Positions 1-9,017 are shown, numbered from the stretch's first letter. The stretch: DNA of 64,000 bases from Massilibacteroides vaginae (GCF_900178525.1 NZ_FXDJ01000008.1:67001-131000), one strand, 5' to 3'. Notes: generated by a model not told the origin, from the letters alone. Program-made: numbers and translations.

Positions 1-2407
1 CGGGATCCATTTGTCCGTGACCAACGCAAACGCGGGCATCCGGAACTTCCCGTTGTATGAGGGTTGCTATCTCGCCTATGTTCTGTATGCGGTTGTTGAT
101 GAAGAATACTTGTCCGTTACGGCTCATTTCGAAGTTGATCGCCTCGCGAATAATATCCGGATTGAAACGTTCCACTTCGGTTTGTACCGGATAGCGGTTG
201 GGGGGAGGCGTGGTAATGTTGCTCAAATCGCGGGCACCCATCAGCGAAAACTGCAAGGTGCGGGGGATAGGAGTGGCAGTCATCGTTAGCGTATCTACGT
301 TGCTTTTTAGTTGTCTTAGTTTCTCTTTGACAGATACGCCGAACTTCTGTTCTTCATCGACAATGAATAAGCCGAGATCCTTAAATGCGACATCTTTACC
401 CACCAAGCGATGTGTGCCGATGAGAATGTCTATTTCGCCGGCTTTAAGAGATGCTAATGTTTTCTTGATGGTGGCGGCAGACTTTGCCCTACTGATGTAA
501 TCAACTTTGCAAGGGAAATCCTTCAGTCGCTCTTTGAATGTTTGGTAGTGCTGAAACGCCAATACCGTAGTCGGCACTAACACTGCCACCTGCTTGTTGT
601 CGCTAACCGCCTTGAATGCTGCTCGGATAGCAACTTCTGTTTTGCCGAACCCTACATCACCACAGATCAATCGATCCATCGGCCGACTGTTTTCCATGTC
701 GGCTTTCACGTCCGCAGTTGCTTTTTCCTGATCGGGCGTGTCTTCATAGATAAAGCTTGCTTCCAGTTCGTGTTGCATGAAACTGTCCGGCGAAAATGAA
801 AATCCCGTATCCTGCATACGTTTAGAATAGAGAATAATTAAGTCGCGTGCAATATCTTTAACCTTGTTCTTTGTTTTTTCTTTCACCCGTTCCCAGGCTC
901 CGGTTCCCAATTTGTTTAATTTGGGAGCTTCTCCGCTTTCCTTTCCCTTGTACTTGGAAAGTTTGTGTAGCGAGTGTATACTTACAAATATAATATCATT
1001 ATTGAGGTATACGAGCTTGATAACCTCCTGAATATTACCATTCACTTCGGTGCGCACCAAACCTCCGAACTGCCCCACACCATGATCTATATGAACCACA
1101 TAATCGCCAATGGAGAATTGATTTAGTTCTTTTAGTGAAAGCGATATTTTACCACTCCTTGCTTTATCACTTTTCAGATTGAACTTATGAAAACGATCAA
1201 ACAACTGATGGTCGGTAAAGAAACAAGCCTTCAATGTGGTGTCTGTAAAACCGGCGTGTATGGTTTTATTTACCGGAATAAATGAGATATGATCACCCCG
1301 GTCTTCAAAGATCGTTTTAATACGGGTAGTTTGTTTTTCCGCATCACTGAGAATATAGATCTGATAACCTTTCTCAATATAATTGGTAAAAGAAGCACTG
1401 ACTAAGTCGAAGTTCTTATGAAAGATCGGTTGCGCTTCAGACAAGAATGTGATTGTGGCGTCGGCCATACCGGTAGGACGTGTGCCAAAATGAATGCGTT
1501 TGAAATCAAGCGCGCCACGTAAAAAAGTTGCTCCGTCACTTAGTCGGGATTGCATCTGCTGCTTGTCGGAAAAAGAATCTTCGTCTCCCTGAACCGGCTC
1601 ATCATTATAAAGACTGTCGATTCGCTCCTTACACCATTCCATATCGTAAAATCCGATGATTGTGTCTTTAGGAAGAGAGTCGAGCAGTGACGTGTTGCCT
1701 CCACCGCTTTTTCCCATCTGAGGGATGATGGAGATAGCCTCCAGCTTTTCTTTTGATAACTGAGTTTCTACATCAAACGTGCGGATCGTTTCTACCTCAG
1801 GGCCGAAAAAATCTATACGGTACGGGTATTCATTCGAGTAGGAAAAAATATCCACAATACTACCTCTTACGGCATATTGTCCGGGTTCGTAAACATAATC
1901 TACCTGTTCAAAACCATACTCATCGAGCACGTCGGATACAAAAATGCTATCTAACTGTTCATTCACATTGATTCGGAGCGTATTTTCCTTTAGCGTTTCT
2001 TTGGAAATGACTTTTTCCGCTAAAGCGTCCGGATAGGTAACAATAATGAACGATGCCTTATCATTCTGCAATACACTCAATACTTCCGTACGCAGAATCT
2101 CATTGGCCGGATCGGTATGTCCATACTTGATAGACCGACGATAGGCAGACGGGAAAAAGTAGATATTCTCGGCTGCCGTAAGCTGCATCAGATCATGATA
2201 AAAATACCCGGCTTCTTCTTGGTCGTTTAGTACGAGGACATAACTTCCCCTTCTTTTTTGAAAAAGAGAAGCTATTGTCATTGCTGCCCCGGACCCGTTC
2301 AGACCTTTCAGGAAAATATTCCGATTTGTTTTATCTTTAAACAGACTGCTTAACGCGGCTATTTCCGGATGGGCGGCATATAATTTTAGTAAGTTATTTA
2401 CCTCCAC
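1..2407 (-). CDS. mfd: Transcription-repair coupling factor Mfd (3' end outside window)
   Basis: Mfd is an SF2 translocase that pushes stalled RNA polymerase off damaged DNA and recruits UvrA. The minus strand is open from a GTG at 2407-2405 to the left edge (802 codons of a protein usually near 1,100 residues), so the end of the helicase core and the C-terminal domain are missing. The N-terminus (MEVNNLLKLYAAHPEIAAL) aligns with Bacteroidales Mfd. A Walker A motif, GDVGFGKTE, lies near residue 585 and the DEEQ box (VDEEQKFG) near residue 683. The last visible residues, GHGQMDP, belong to the second RecA-like lobe. I chose GTG because no in-frame ATG gives a better N-terminus, and a -7 element sits 19 bp upstream. 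Confidence 0.95.
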   Translation of the reverse strand, partial: MEVNNLLKLYAAHPEIAALSSLFKDKTNRNIFLKGLNGSGAAMTIASLFQKRRGSYVLVLNDQEEAGYFYHDLMQLTAAENIYFFPSAYRRSIKYGHTDPANEILRTEVLSVLQNDKASFIIVTYPDALAEKVISKETLKENTLRINVNEQLDSIFVSDVLDEYGFEQVDYVYEPGQYAVRGSIVDIFSYSNEYPYRIDFFGPEVETIRTFDVETQLSKEKLEAISIIPQMGKSGGGNTSLLDSLPKDTIIGFYDMEWCKERIDSLYNDEPVQGDEDSFSDKQQMQSRLSDGATFLRGALDFKRIHFGTRPTGMADATITFLSEAQPIFHKNFDLVSASFTNYIEKGYQIYILSDAEKQTTRIKTIFEDRGDHISFIPVNKTIHAGFTDTTLKACFFTDHQLFDRFHKFNLKSDKARSGKISLSLKELNQFSIGDYVVHIDHGVGQFGGLVRTEVNGNIQEVIKLVYLNNDIIFVSIHSLHKLSKYKGKESGEAPKLNKLGTGAWERVKEKTKNKVKDIARDLIILYSKRMQDTGFSFSPDSFMQHELEASFIYEDTPDQEKATADVKADMENSRPMDRLICGDVGFGKTEVAIRAAFKAVSDNKQVAVLVPTTVLAFQHYQTFKERLKDFPCKVDYISRAKSAATIKKTLASLKAGEIDILIGTHRLVGKDVAFKDLGLFIVDEEQKFGVSVKEKLRQLKSNVDTLTMTATPIPRTLQFSLMGARDLSNITTPPPNRYPVQTEVERFNPDIIREAINFEMSRNGQVFFINNRIQNIGEIATLIQREVPDARVCVGHGQMDP

Positions 2408-2425
2408 GTGAATTAAAAGTTTGCA

Positions 2426-2433
2426 CAAAGGTA
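2426..2433 (-). promoter_or_regulatory. Putative -7 element of mfd
   Basis: On the minus strand this reads TACCTTTG, a full match to the Bacteroidetes -7 consensus TAnnTTTG. It lies 18 bp before the GTG start of mfd, predicting a very short leader. I see no good -33 TTTG at the usual 19-21 bp spacing. Confidence 0.4.
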
Positions 2434-2477
2434 ATTTTTTTCGAACAATTACCGTCCTTGGTTGTAAACACAAAATA

Positions 2478-2509
2478 CAAGAGGCAACTCCTTGCGAAGC
2501 TGCCTCTTG
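2478..2509 (-). terminator. Hairpin after the flavodoxin gene
   Basis: Perfect 9-bp arms, CAAGAGGCA and TGCCTCTTG, with a further short inner pairing, 28 bp past the flavodoxin stop. There is no strong T-run, so it may be a weak terminator or an mRNA 3' end structure. It also separates the flavodoxin operon from mfd. Confidence 0.55.
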
Positions 2510-2537
2510 ATCATGATTTATTATAACGACACGCTAA

Positions 2538-3044
2538 TCAGGCGAATTCTTTCTTTAATTGCTTTACCCAGTCAGCTATACGCGCTGAGGTTTTATCCGA
2601 TTGATTTTCCTGATCGAGTGCTAAGCCTAAAAACTTGCCATCTCGTAGCGCGCGTGAACCTTCAAAGGTATAACCTTCAGTTGAAGTAAGCCCTACAACC
2701 TGAGCACCGGCCGATTCGAAAAAATCAGCCAATAAACCGATGCCATCCACAAAATTTTCAGGATAACCCTCCTGATCTCCTAAGCCGAAGATCGCTACTT
2801 TCTTTCCCTTCAGTTTTAAGCTGTCCAGTTCGGGCAATAACTCGTCCCAGTAGGAGGGGAGTTCGCCGTCAAACCAGGTTGATGCACCGACTATAAGATT
2901 GTCGTAGCGTTCAAACTCATTCTTTCCGGCTTCTTCGACCGAAACGATGTCGGCCTTGTCTTCACCGAAAGCTTCTTGTATTTCTTTTCCGATTAATGCT
3001 GTCTTTTTAGTACTGACGCCGTAAAATAATCCGGTTTTTTTCAT
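2538..3044 (-). CDS. fldA: Flavodoxin (long-chain type), 168 aa
   Basis: A small FMN-binding electron carrier of the cytoplasm. Family features: N-terminal strand MKKTGLFYG followed by the phosphate loop, the STWFDGELPSYWDE segment (the usual T-W-x-D-G isoalloxazine loop), AIFGLGDQEGYPENFVDG, and the long-chain insertion EGYTFEGSRALRDGKFLGLALD. The 168-residue length is typical. The phosphate loop reads GVSTKKT at residues 9-15 instead of the classical T/S-x-T-G-x-T, so the loop glycine is replaced by lysine. It lies 100 bp downstream of the E1 gene on the same strand, with a 15-bp inverted repeat between them, so it may be transcribed separately. Pairing with pyruvate metabolism would make sense but is inference. 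Confidence 0.9.
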   Translation of the reverse strand: MKKTGLFYGVSTKKTALIGKEIQEAFGEDKADIVSVEEAGKNEFERYDNLIVGASTWFDGELPSYWDELLPELDSLKLKGKKVAIFGLGDQEGYPENFVDGIGLLADFFESAGAQVVGLTSTEGYTFEGSRALRDGKFLGLALDQENQSDKTSARIADWVKQLKKEFA

Positions 3045-3063
3045 GATTAAAAAAATATTTGTA

Positions 3064-3138
3064 GGAGTTAGAAGTTGGGAGTCAGGAGTTGGTTTACTCG
3101 TTTTCTGTTCTAACTTCCAACTACCAACTTCTAACTCC
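3064..3138. repeat. 15-bp perfect inverted repeat between E1 and flavodoxin genes
   Basis: GGAGTTAGAAGTTGG at 3064-3078 is the exact reverse complement of 3124-3138, and imperfect copies of the same GTTAGAAGTTGG-type words lie between the arms. It resembles the low-complexity GTTAGAAGTT intergenic repeats seen in other Bacteroidetes (recalled, not searched). It could act as a terminator or RNA-stability hairpin for the upstream dehydrogenase operon. Confidence 0.6.
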
Positions 3139-3144
3139 CGTAAA

Positions 3145-5178
3145 TTAATATGCTAAAAGTTTCTTCGCAGCTTCGTAGATTAAAGCTGTGTTAGGCAAAA
3201 TTGCTCGTTCCAAAATAGGATTAAACCCTACCGGTGTAAAGGTGGATCCTACCCGTTGAATAGGAGCATCAAGATAGCGGAACATTTCATCAGCAATCGT
3301 AGCTGCTACCTCAGCACCAAATCCGGAGAAGACCTTGTCTTCATGTACAATCAAAACTTTACTTGTCTTTTTTACAGATTCGAAAATAGTTTCTTTGTCT
3401 AATGGAATGAGAGAACGCAGATCGACAACTTCCACATTTCCTTTACCTTCTTTGGCTAACTGCTCAGCCGCCTGAAGACTTAAATGTGTGGTGTTGCCAT
3501 AAGTAACCAGCGTTAGGTCGTTGCCCGCACGGCGGATTCTCGCTTTACCGAATGGCACTTCAAAATCGTCCGGAACAACAGTCGATGATTCAACAGCATT
3601 GTATAATGCCTTGGGTTCCATAAATACTGTAAGTCCTTCCGAGCGTAAACAGGTACGCAACAAGCCTGCCGCATCATCCGCGAAAGACGGATAAACAATG
3701 CGTGCTCCGGGCATGGTGGTTAATGCACCTTCAATATTTTGAGAGTGATAAAGTCCACCGCCAATATATCCTCCGGAAGCCAGACGAAGCGTGATGTTGG
3801 GAGAGAACTGTCCGTTACTTCTCCAGTAATCGTGCGTTGTTTCCACATACTGATTCATTGCCGGCCAGAAATAGTCGGCAAATTCAGCCCCTTCAATAAC
3901 AACTCTGATCTTTGAATTAAAGCGGCTCATGCCATTGGCTGTACCCACAATATAATCTTCGGCGATCGGTGCGTTGTAAATACGATCCGGTCCGAACTCC
4001 TGTTGCATCCCTTTAGAAACATTGAATACCCCGCCTTTATCGCGGTTGGCAACGTCCTGACCAAACAGGAATGTATCCGGATTTCGGCGGAATTCAGCTT
4101 TCAGTGTTTCGTTGATCGCCGTTACAATATTCTTTTTCTCACCTTCCTGATTATGCGTTCCGTCTACATATACTTTTGGTATATAAGGAGCAGGGATCAC
4201 AAAATCATGAATGCTCTTTGGATCAGGATCCGGTGCTGAAATCGCCTTACGATTGGCTACACTTAGCTCTTTCTTGGCTGCCTCTTCAATTTCCTTAAGT
4301 TCTTTCTCCGTAAAACGTTTGTAACGTAATAACATACGGCGGAACTTAACCAATGGATCTGCTGCTTTTACGTAAGATAACTCATCCTCATCTCGATAAA
4401 GCGTATGCTTGTCCGAGTTGGAATGCGATCCGATTCGCACACAGTTTGCCTGAATAATCACCGGATTGCTTGTCTTGATGGCGTACTCACGAGCTTCCGT
4501 CATGGCGTTCATCGAATCAAACACATCCTTACCGTTGCAATGAATGATCTTCAGATTTTTCATTCCAACAAAGTTGTCTGCTACCTTACGATTAGCTGTC
4601 TGGTCTTTCTTGGGAACGGAAATGCCATAACCATTATCCTGTATAACAAAGATAACAGGCAGTTTCTCATTACTTGCCCCGTTGATCGCTTCATAAACAT
4701 ACCCTTCAGACACAGAAGACTCTCCGTGAGAGGTGAACACCACACCTTTGTGTTTGTAATAAACCATTGCGCGGGCTACGCCTACAGCATGCGTGTCATG
4801 ACTGGCCACAGCCGAAGACACGTTTTCGATATGCAAGTTCGGATTTGCGAAGTGATTAGACATGTGGCGTCCTCCACTGGAGAGATCAGTTGCTTTGGAA
4901 ATACCGTTTAATATGATCTCTTCTGCAGTGATTCCGGCAGAAAGTACCGTGAGCATATCGCGGTAGTAAGGAAACATAAAGTCTTTTCCACGTTCAAACA
5001 CCTGACCAACGGCCAACTGAATACCATCATGCCCCGCGTAGGGAGCATGATATGACCAGCCGAGAGATTGCAAAAGATAAGCCGGAGCCTTCTCGTCAAT
5101 CGCGCGTCCAAGTGTCATCAGGTGGAACCACTTCTTTAAAGTTTCTTTATCTGTCGTTTTAATATCGTACTTCTTCAT
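3145..5178 (-). CDS. 2-oxoacid dehydrogenase E1, fused alpha-beta subunits, 677 aa
   Basis: Thiamine-diphosphate E1 component of a pyruvate or branched-chain 2-oxoacid dehydrogenase complex. Residues 1-320 are the alpha part, with the TPP segment GESSVSEGYVYEAINGAS and QDNGYGISVP. From about residue 345 the beta part begins (NIVTAINETLKAEFRRNPDTFLFGQDV) and continues through PIAEDYIVGTANGMS and the C-terminal transketolase-C domain (VLIVHEDKVFSGFGAEVAA). The fused form is common in Bacteroidetes. It is the last enzyme gene of the operon lpdA-lplA-E2-E1, 19 bp after E2. Sequence alone does not settle whether pyruvate or branched-chain oxoacids are the substrate; the architecture is closer to bkd-type E1. 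Confidence 0.92.
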   Translation of the reverse strand: MKKYDIKTTDKETLKKWFHLMTLGRAIDEKAPAYLLQSLGWSYHAPYAGHDGIQLAVGQVFERGKDFMFPYYRDMLTVLSAGITAEEIILNGISKATDLSSGGRHMSNHFANPNLHIENVSSAVASHDTHAVGVARAMVYYKHKGVVFTSHGESSVSEGYVYEAINGASNEKLPVIFVIQDNGYGISVPKKDQTANRKVADNFVGMKNLKIIHCNGKDVFDSMNAMTEAREYAIKTSNPVIIQANCVRIGSHSNSDKHTLYRDEDELSYVKAADPLVKFRRMLLRYKRFTEKELKEIEEAAKKELSVANRKAISAPDPDPKSIHDFVIPAPYIPKVYVDGTHNQEGEKKNIVTAINETLKAEFRRNPDTFLFGQDVANRDKGGVFNVSKGMQQEFGPDRIYNAPIAEDYIVGTANGMSRFNSKIRVVIEGAEFADYFWPAMNQYVETTHDYWRSNGQFSPNITLRLASGGYIGGGLYHSQNIEGALTTMPGARIVYPSFADDAAGLLRTCLRSEGLTVFMEPKALYNAVESSTVVPDDFEVPFGKARIRRAGNDLTLVTYGNTTHLSLQAAEQLAKEGKGNVEVVDLRSLIPLDKETIFESVKKTSKVLIVHEDKVFSGFGAEVAATIADEMFRYLDAPIQRVGSTFTPVGFNPILERAILPNTALIYEAAKKLLAY

Positions 5179-5197
5179 AACGCTTTAATTTGTTTTT

Positions 5198-6544
5198 TTA
5201 ATCATTCCAGTTTTCCAGATAATCAGCAACACGGCGCACAAACTCACCACCCAGAGAACCGTCTATCACACGATGGTCAAATGAAAGCGACAGATACATT
5301 TTATGACGTATCGCGATTACATCTCCTTCCGGTGTTTCGATTACGGCCGGTTTCTTTTCGATCGCTCCGACACCAAGGATCGCTACCTCAGGCTGATTGA
5401 TAATCGGTGTGCTTATAATACTTTTGAATGAACCGTAGTTGGTGATTGTAAACGTACCTCCCTGGATATCGTCCGGCATCAGCTTGTTCTTGCGTGCCTT
5501 ATTGGCTACGGTACTGATCGATGCGGCCAGTCCGCTGATGCTTAACTTGTCCGCGTCTTTGATCACAGGAACTATCAGGTTGCCATTATCTAACGACACG
5601 GCAATACCAATATTAATACGCTTCTTTTGAATGATCGTATATCCGTCAACAGAAGAATTGATTCTTGGGAAATCTTTCAGCGCTTTGGCGGTTGCTTCCG
5701 TGATAGGAGACATGAATGTGAGGCTGACTCCTTCACGCTGTTTGAAAGCGTCTTTGTTCTTTTCTCTCCAGCGCACCAGCTTTGTTACGTCTACTTCGAC
5801 TACCGTGGTTACGTGCGGAGAAATTTTCTTGGATTCAGACATCCGGTCTGATATAATACGGCGTACTGGATCCATAGCGATTACCTCGTCTTCGGCTCCG
5901 GCAACAACAGGTACCGACGGAGTAGCCGGGCTTGATGGCTGTGGAACAGGAGCAGGAGCAGGGGTAGCTGCCGCTTGTGGAGCAGGTGCTGCTTTCGGAG
6001 CTGGTTGAGGTGCGGAAACGCCTTTTTTCTTTCTCTCGATATACGCTTCGATGTCACGTTTGCTTAAACGTCCCAGATAACCGGTTCCCTGTAATGAATC
6101 CAGTTCATCTTTACCAATACCGGCCTCCTGTGCTTTACTTAATACAACGGGAGAATACCAGCGATTGTCGCTGCCTTTGGCGTTTTTCACCGGTTCGGTT
6201 GCAGCAGACGGTGTTGTGCTTTCAGTTGGTTGTCCGGTTGCAGGCTGTGCATCATTGGCGGGCGCTGTACTTGTTGAATCCTCCTCGTTCTCTCCATCTT
6301 CTCCATCAAGTTGAATCAATGCCACCACGACTCCTACCGCTACGGTATCACCTTCGTTGGCCAATATCTTCACTACTTTTCCGGCTACGGGAGACGGGAT
6401 TTCAGCACTTACTTTTGCTGTGTTAACTTCAAATAGTACGTCATCTTCATTAATGGTATCACCTACTTTGACAGACCATGAAATGATCGTGCCTTCCGTG
6501 ATACTTTCGCCCAGTTTGGGCATTTTTATTTCAAATGTTGCCAT
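5198..6544 (-). CDS. Dihydrolipoamide acyltransferase (E2) of 2-oxoacid dehydrogenase complex, 448 aa
   Basis: E2 carries the swinging lipoyl arm and transfers the acyl group to CoA. The start at 6544 gives MATFEIKMPKLGESITEG, the canonical start of a lipoyl domain; a longer reading frame upstream is not family-like. There is one lipoyl domain (residues 1-80, lipoyl lysine in NTAKVSAEI, K44), then an acidic and Ala/Pro-rich linker, a peripheral-subunit-binding domain (SPVVLSKAQEAGIGKDEL), a second Ala/Pro linker, and the catalytic core ending in SFDHRVIDGSLGGEF with the active-site His. The gene is 104 bp after lplA and 19 bp before E1. Linker composition and length are normal for the family. 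Confidence 0.93.
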   Translation of the reverse strand: MATFEIKMPKLGESITEGTIISWSVKVGDTINEDDVLFEVNTAKVSAEIPSPVAGKVVKILANEGDTVAVGVVVALIQLDGEDGENEEDSTSTAPANDAQPATGQPTESTTPSAATEPVKNAKGSDNRWYSPVVLSKAQEAGIGKDELDSLQGTGYLGRLSKRDIEAYIERKKKGVSAPQPAPKAAPAPQAAATPAPAPVPQPSSPATPSVPVVAGAEDEVIAMDPVRRIISDRMSESKKISPHVTTVVEVDVTKLVRWREKNKDAFKQREGVSLTFMSPITEATAKALKDFPRINSSVDGYTIIQKKRINIGIAVSLDNGNLIVPVIKDADKLSISGLAASISTVANKARKNKLMPDDIQGGTFTITNYGSFKSIISTPIINQPEVAILGVGAIEKKPAVIETPEGDVIAIRHKMYLSLSFDHRVIDGSLGGEFVRRVADYLENWND

Positions 6545-6648
6545 AAAATGTAAATTAAGAATGTAAACCCATCCGGGTGTATAAAGTTCGTTTATTCTTC
6601 GGGTTTCACCCATTGAACAAGAGGAAGATATATAAAGTTTTCAACGCT

Positions 6649-7392
6649 TTACATTTTTAAGAATTCACCATCATAAATCCAGCTTTCTGTAGCATATTTT
6701 ATGTTTTTCAGCTGTCTGATACTGTGAATATCATCTTCCGTAAAAGTATATATGTTGTTTTCGGTTTCTTTCGCTGTGTAATAGTTAAGAATATACTCCT
6801 TCACTTCATCCAGCTTAAAAGCCGGTGGAAGATGTTGAGACAGATTCGTTACCGGACTTTTCACAGACTTGACAGAGACCTTTCGTTTTGCTTTTAGTCT
6901 GTTTTGTACAGGCTGACTTTCTAAAGACGTGATTAAGTGTTGCAGATCGGTTGAAAATAAAAGCGTAGCATGAAACAATACGCGATCTTTGTGGATACTT
7001 TGTGCACTTCCCGATATTTTGAGTCCGCCGATATTTATTCCTCTTCGGCTATCGGCCGAGGCATGAATACCTAACGAGGCAAGCATATCAATTATCCGTT
7101 GCACATAGTCGTCAAAATTAACGGACGCGTTTGTTTCAATAAAAGTAAGGTTCAGATTTCCGAGATCATGGTAAACAGCACCGCCACCGGAAAAGCGGCG
7201 GGCTATTTTTATTTGATTCTCGTTTACAAACCCTGTGTTTACTTCGTCAAAAATATCCTGGTGTTTGCCGATTACAACAGCCGGTTCGTTCTGCCAGAGC
7301 ATAAACACATTCTCACGCGAATTTTTCAGAAAAAACTCTTCCGCGGCAAGATTAAAATAAACGTCCGTAATTCTATTATCTATACAAAGCAT
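6649..7392 (-). CDS. lplA: Lipoate-protein ligase, 247 aa
   Basis: Activates lipoate with ATP and attaches it to the E2 lipoyl lysine. Motifs seen: RRFSGGGAVYHDLGNLNLTFI (the substrate loop of the biotin/lipoate ligase fold) and GLKISGSAQSIHKDRVLFHATLLFSTDL containing the catalytic lysine. At 247 residues it has the catalytic domain plus only a short tail and lacks the full C-terminal accessory domain of E. coli LplA (about 337 aa). It lies 9 bp after lpdA and before E2, so the complex and its cofactor-loading enzyme are made together. This points to dependence on scavenged lipoate, or to a salvage route alongside LipA/LipB not seen here. Confidence 0.9.
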   Translation of the reverse strand: MLCIDNRITDVYFNLAAEEFFLKNSRENVFMLWQNEPAVVIGKHQDIFDEVNTGFVNENQIKIARRFSGGGAVYHDLGNLNLTFIETNASVNFDDYVQRIIDMLASLGIHASADSRRGINIGGLKISGSAQSIHKDRVLFHATLLFSTDLQHLITSLESQPVQNRLKAKRKVSVKSVKSPVTNLSQHLPPAFKLDEVKEYILNYYTAKETENNIYTFTEDDIHSIRQLKNIKYATESWIYDGEFLKM

Positions 7393-7401
7393 TTGTGTGT
7401 A

Positions 7402-8751
7402 TTAAGAAAACAGTGTTTCATGAATAATCTCCGCTACCGTAGGATGCGGATATACATGTTTTCTGAACGCTTCAACGGTCGAACCATTATCAATTGCAAC
7501 AGCAGCCAGAACGATAAGCTCCGACGCGGGATTGCCTAATAAATGACAGCCGATAATCCGATCTTCCGAGTCGACGATAATTTTACATAAACCTGAACCC
7601 GTTTCGTTTTCCGCTACAAACCGTCCGGAATATGCCATAGGTAGTTTCAATACACGATGAGGTGTTCCCTCAGCATGCAGTTCCTCTTCGGTTTTACCTA
7701 CTCCCGCTATTTCAGGATTGGTATAAACCACACCCGGAATTGCTTTATAACTCATCGGGTCGTTTTCTCCAAGAATATGGCTGATCGCAACCTCACCTTC
7801 ACGAATGGCTGTATGCGCTAATAACGAAAAACCGGTGATGTCTCCTGCCGCGTAAACACGAGGATGACTGGTTTGCATATATTCGTTTACCTTTACGCCG
7901 TTTCGGAGCAGTTCCACTTGCAAGGTATCCAAACCAATGTTCTGAATATTCGCTCGACGACCTACACTAACCAATACCCGATCGGCTTCAATCGTCTCCG
8001 TTTTGCCGTCTTTCTCAACCTGAACCCCTTTGTCGCTAACGCCAACTACTTTTGTTCCCAATAAGAACTTAACGCCCCTTTTGGCATAATCCGCGCGTAG
8101 CATAGCCGATGTTTCTTTATCCATTGCCCCAAGAATTTCCGGCATCATTTCAATCACATGCACTTTTACTCCCATGCTATTAAAGAAAGAGGCAAATTCA
8201 ATACCAATCACACCGCCACCGATAATGGCTAATGATTCCGGCAACTCTTTTGAGTCGAGCGCCTCTTTGGAAGTCCAATAAGGTACATCAGCTAACCCCG
8301 GAATAGGAGGGATAACAGTTTCAGAGCCCGTACAGGCCAACACGTACTTTACACTATACACCTGACCTTCACATGTGATATGAATAACGTCGTGTTCCTC
8401 GCCTGTGATAACAGCCGTGCCCTGAACGATCTCCACACCACTAAAACTTAGTTTTGCGCGTACACCTGCGGTTAGTTTTCGTACAACCTTATTCTTACGG
8501 TTGATTATTTTACCTAAATCAAAAGAAGGATCACCCCCTGCAATAATTCCATACTTGTCTGCAGCTTTGATATTGTCTAATGTTTTTGCCGAATATAAAA
8601 GGGTTTTCGTAGGGATACAGCCCTCGTTTAGACAAACGCCTCCAACTGCATTGCGTTCAAAAAGAACGGTTTTAAGACCACCCAAAGCAGCTTTTTCAGC
8701 AGCATTGTAACCCGCAGGACCACCTCCTATAATTGCCAAATCGTATTCCAT
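7402..8751 (-). CDS. lpdA: Dihydrolipoyl dehydrogenase (E3), 449 aa
   Basis: FAD enzyme that re-oxidises the E2 dihydrolipoyl group with NAD+. It has an N-terminal FAD-binding GxGxxG (IIGGGPAGYNAAEKA), the redox-active disulfide GGVCLNEGCIPTK (C40, C45), an NAD-binding site (AIIGGGVIGIEFASFF), the FAD segment VYAAGDITG, and the C-terminal dimer-interface catalytic pair in HPTVAE. The length is typical. It is the first gene of the operon: the 390-bp AT-rich spacer upstream separates it from hxlR. The operon order E3 - LplA - E2 - E1 makes its role in this complex near certain; it could also serve the glycine cleavage system. Confidence 0.95.
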   Translation of the reverse strand: MEYDLAIIGGGPAGYNAAEKAALGGLKTVLFERNAVGGVCLNEGCIPTKTLLYSAKTLDNIKAADKYGIIAGGDPSFDLGKIINRKNKVVRKLTAGVRAKLSFSGVEIVQGTAVITGEEHDVIHITCEGQVYSVKYVLACTGSETVIPPIPGLADVPYWTSKEALDSKELPESLAIIGGGVIGIEFASFFNSMGVKVHVIEMMPEILGAMDKETSAMLRADYAKRGVKFLLGTKVVGVSDKGVQVEKDGKTETIEADRVLVSVGRRANIQNIGLDTLQVELLRNGVKVNEYMQTSHPRVYAAGDITGFSLLAHTAIREGEVAISHILGENDPMSYKAIPGVVYTNPEIAGVGKTEEELHAEGTPHRVLKLPMAYSGRFVAENETGSGLCKIIVDSEDRIIGCHLLGNPASELIVLAAVAIDNGSTVEAFRKHVYPHPTVAEIIHETLFS

Positions 8752-8929
8752 GGTTATATCATTATTTATGTATAAAAACTTATTAACTTATTATGTAACA
8801 AACAAACGGAAAATAAGTTATACTATTCAACATTATTTATAATTTATCTTTCTATAGATACTTTTGATAAAGCAATATAAAGATTATAAGTATAAAAATA
8901 TCCTTTAAATTCCTTTTTCCATATATATA

Positions 8930-9017
8930 GAAAAACTTTACCACAGCTGTCGAAAAACTTTACCACAGATATAGAAAGCTTTTTCCACAGTTGTAGAAAA
9001 AGAAAAACAAAGGATAT
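8930..9017. repeat. 22-bp-period tandem array (four degenerate units) in an AT-rich spacer
   Basis: Between lpdA and hxlR the word GAAAAACTTTACCACAG starts at 8930 and again at 8952; a third unit, GAAAGCTTTTTCCACAG, starts at 8974, and a fourth, degenerate unit (GAAAAAGAAAAACAAAGG) starts at 8996. The spacing is 22 bp each time, two helical turns. Words ATATCCTTTAA (8898) and AAAGGATAT (9009-9017) flank or end the array and resemble the unit of the 21-bp arrays elsewhere in this window. No ORF fits here. The rest of the 8752-9140 spacer is AT-rich with nothing else I can name. Confidence 0.75.

Noticed and set aside
11-500. Two plus-strand ORFs at the left edge
   Set aside because: Antisense to the mfd helicase domain, whose Walker and DEEQ motifs are intact.
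4405-4911. 168-codon plus-strand ORF opposite the E1 gene
   Set aside because: It lies wholly antisense to a strongly conserved enzyme and has no recognisable domain; a shadow of E1 codon usage.
6545-6613. N-terminal extension of the E2 protein
   Set aside because: The lipoyl domain starts at the internal Met (6544); the extra 23 codons have no family match.
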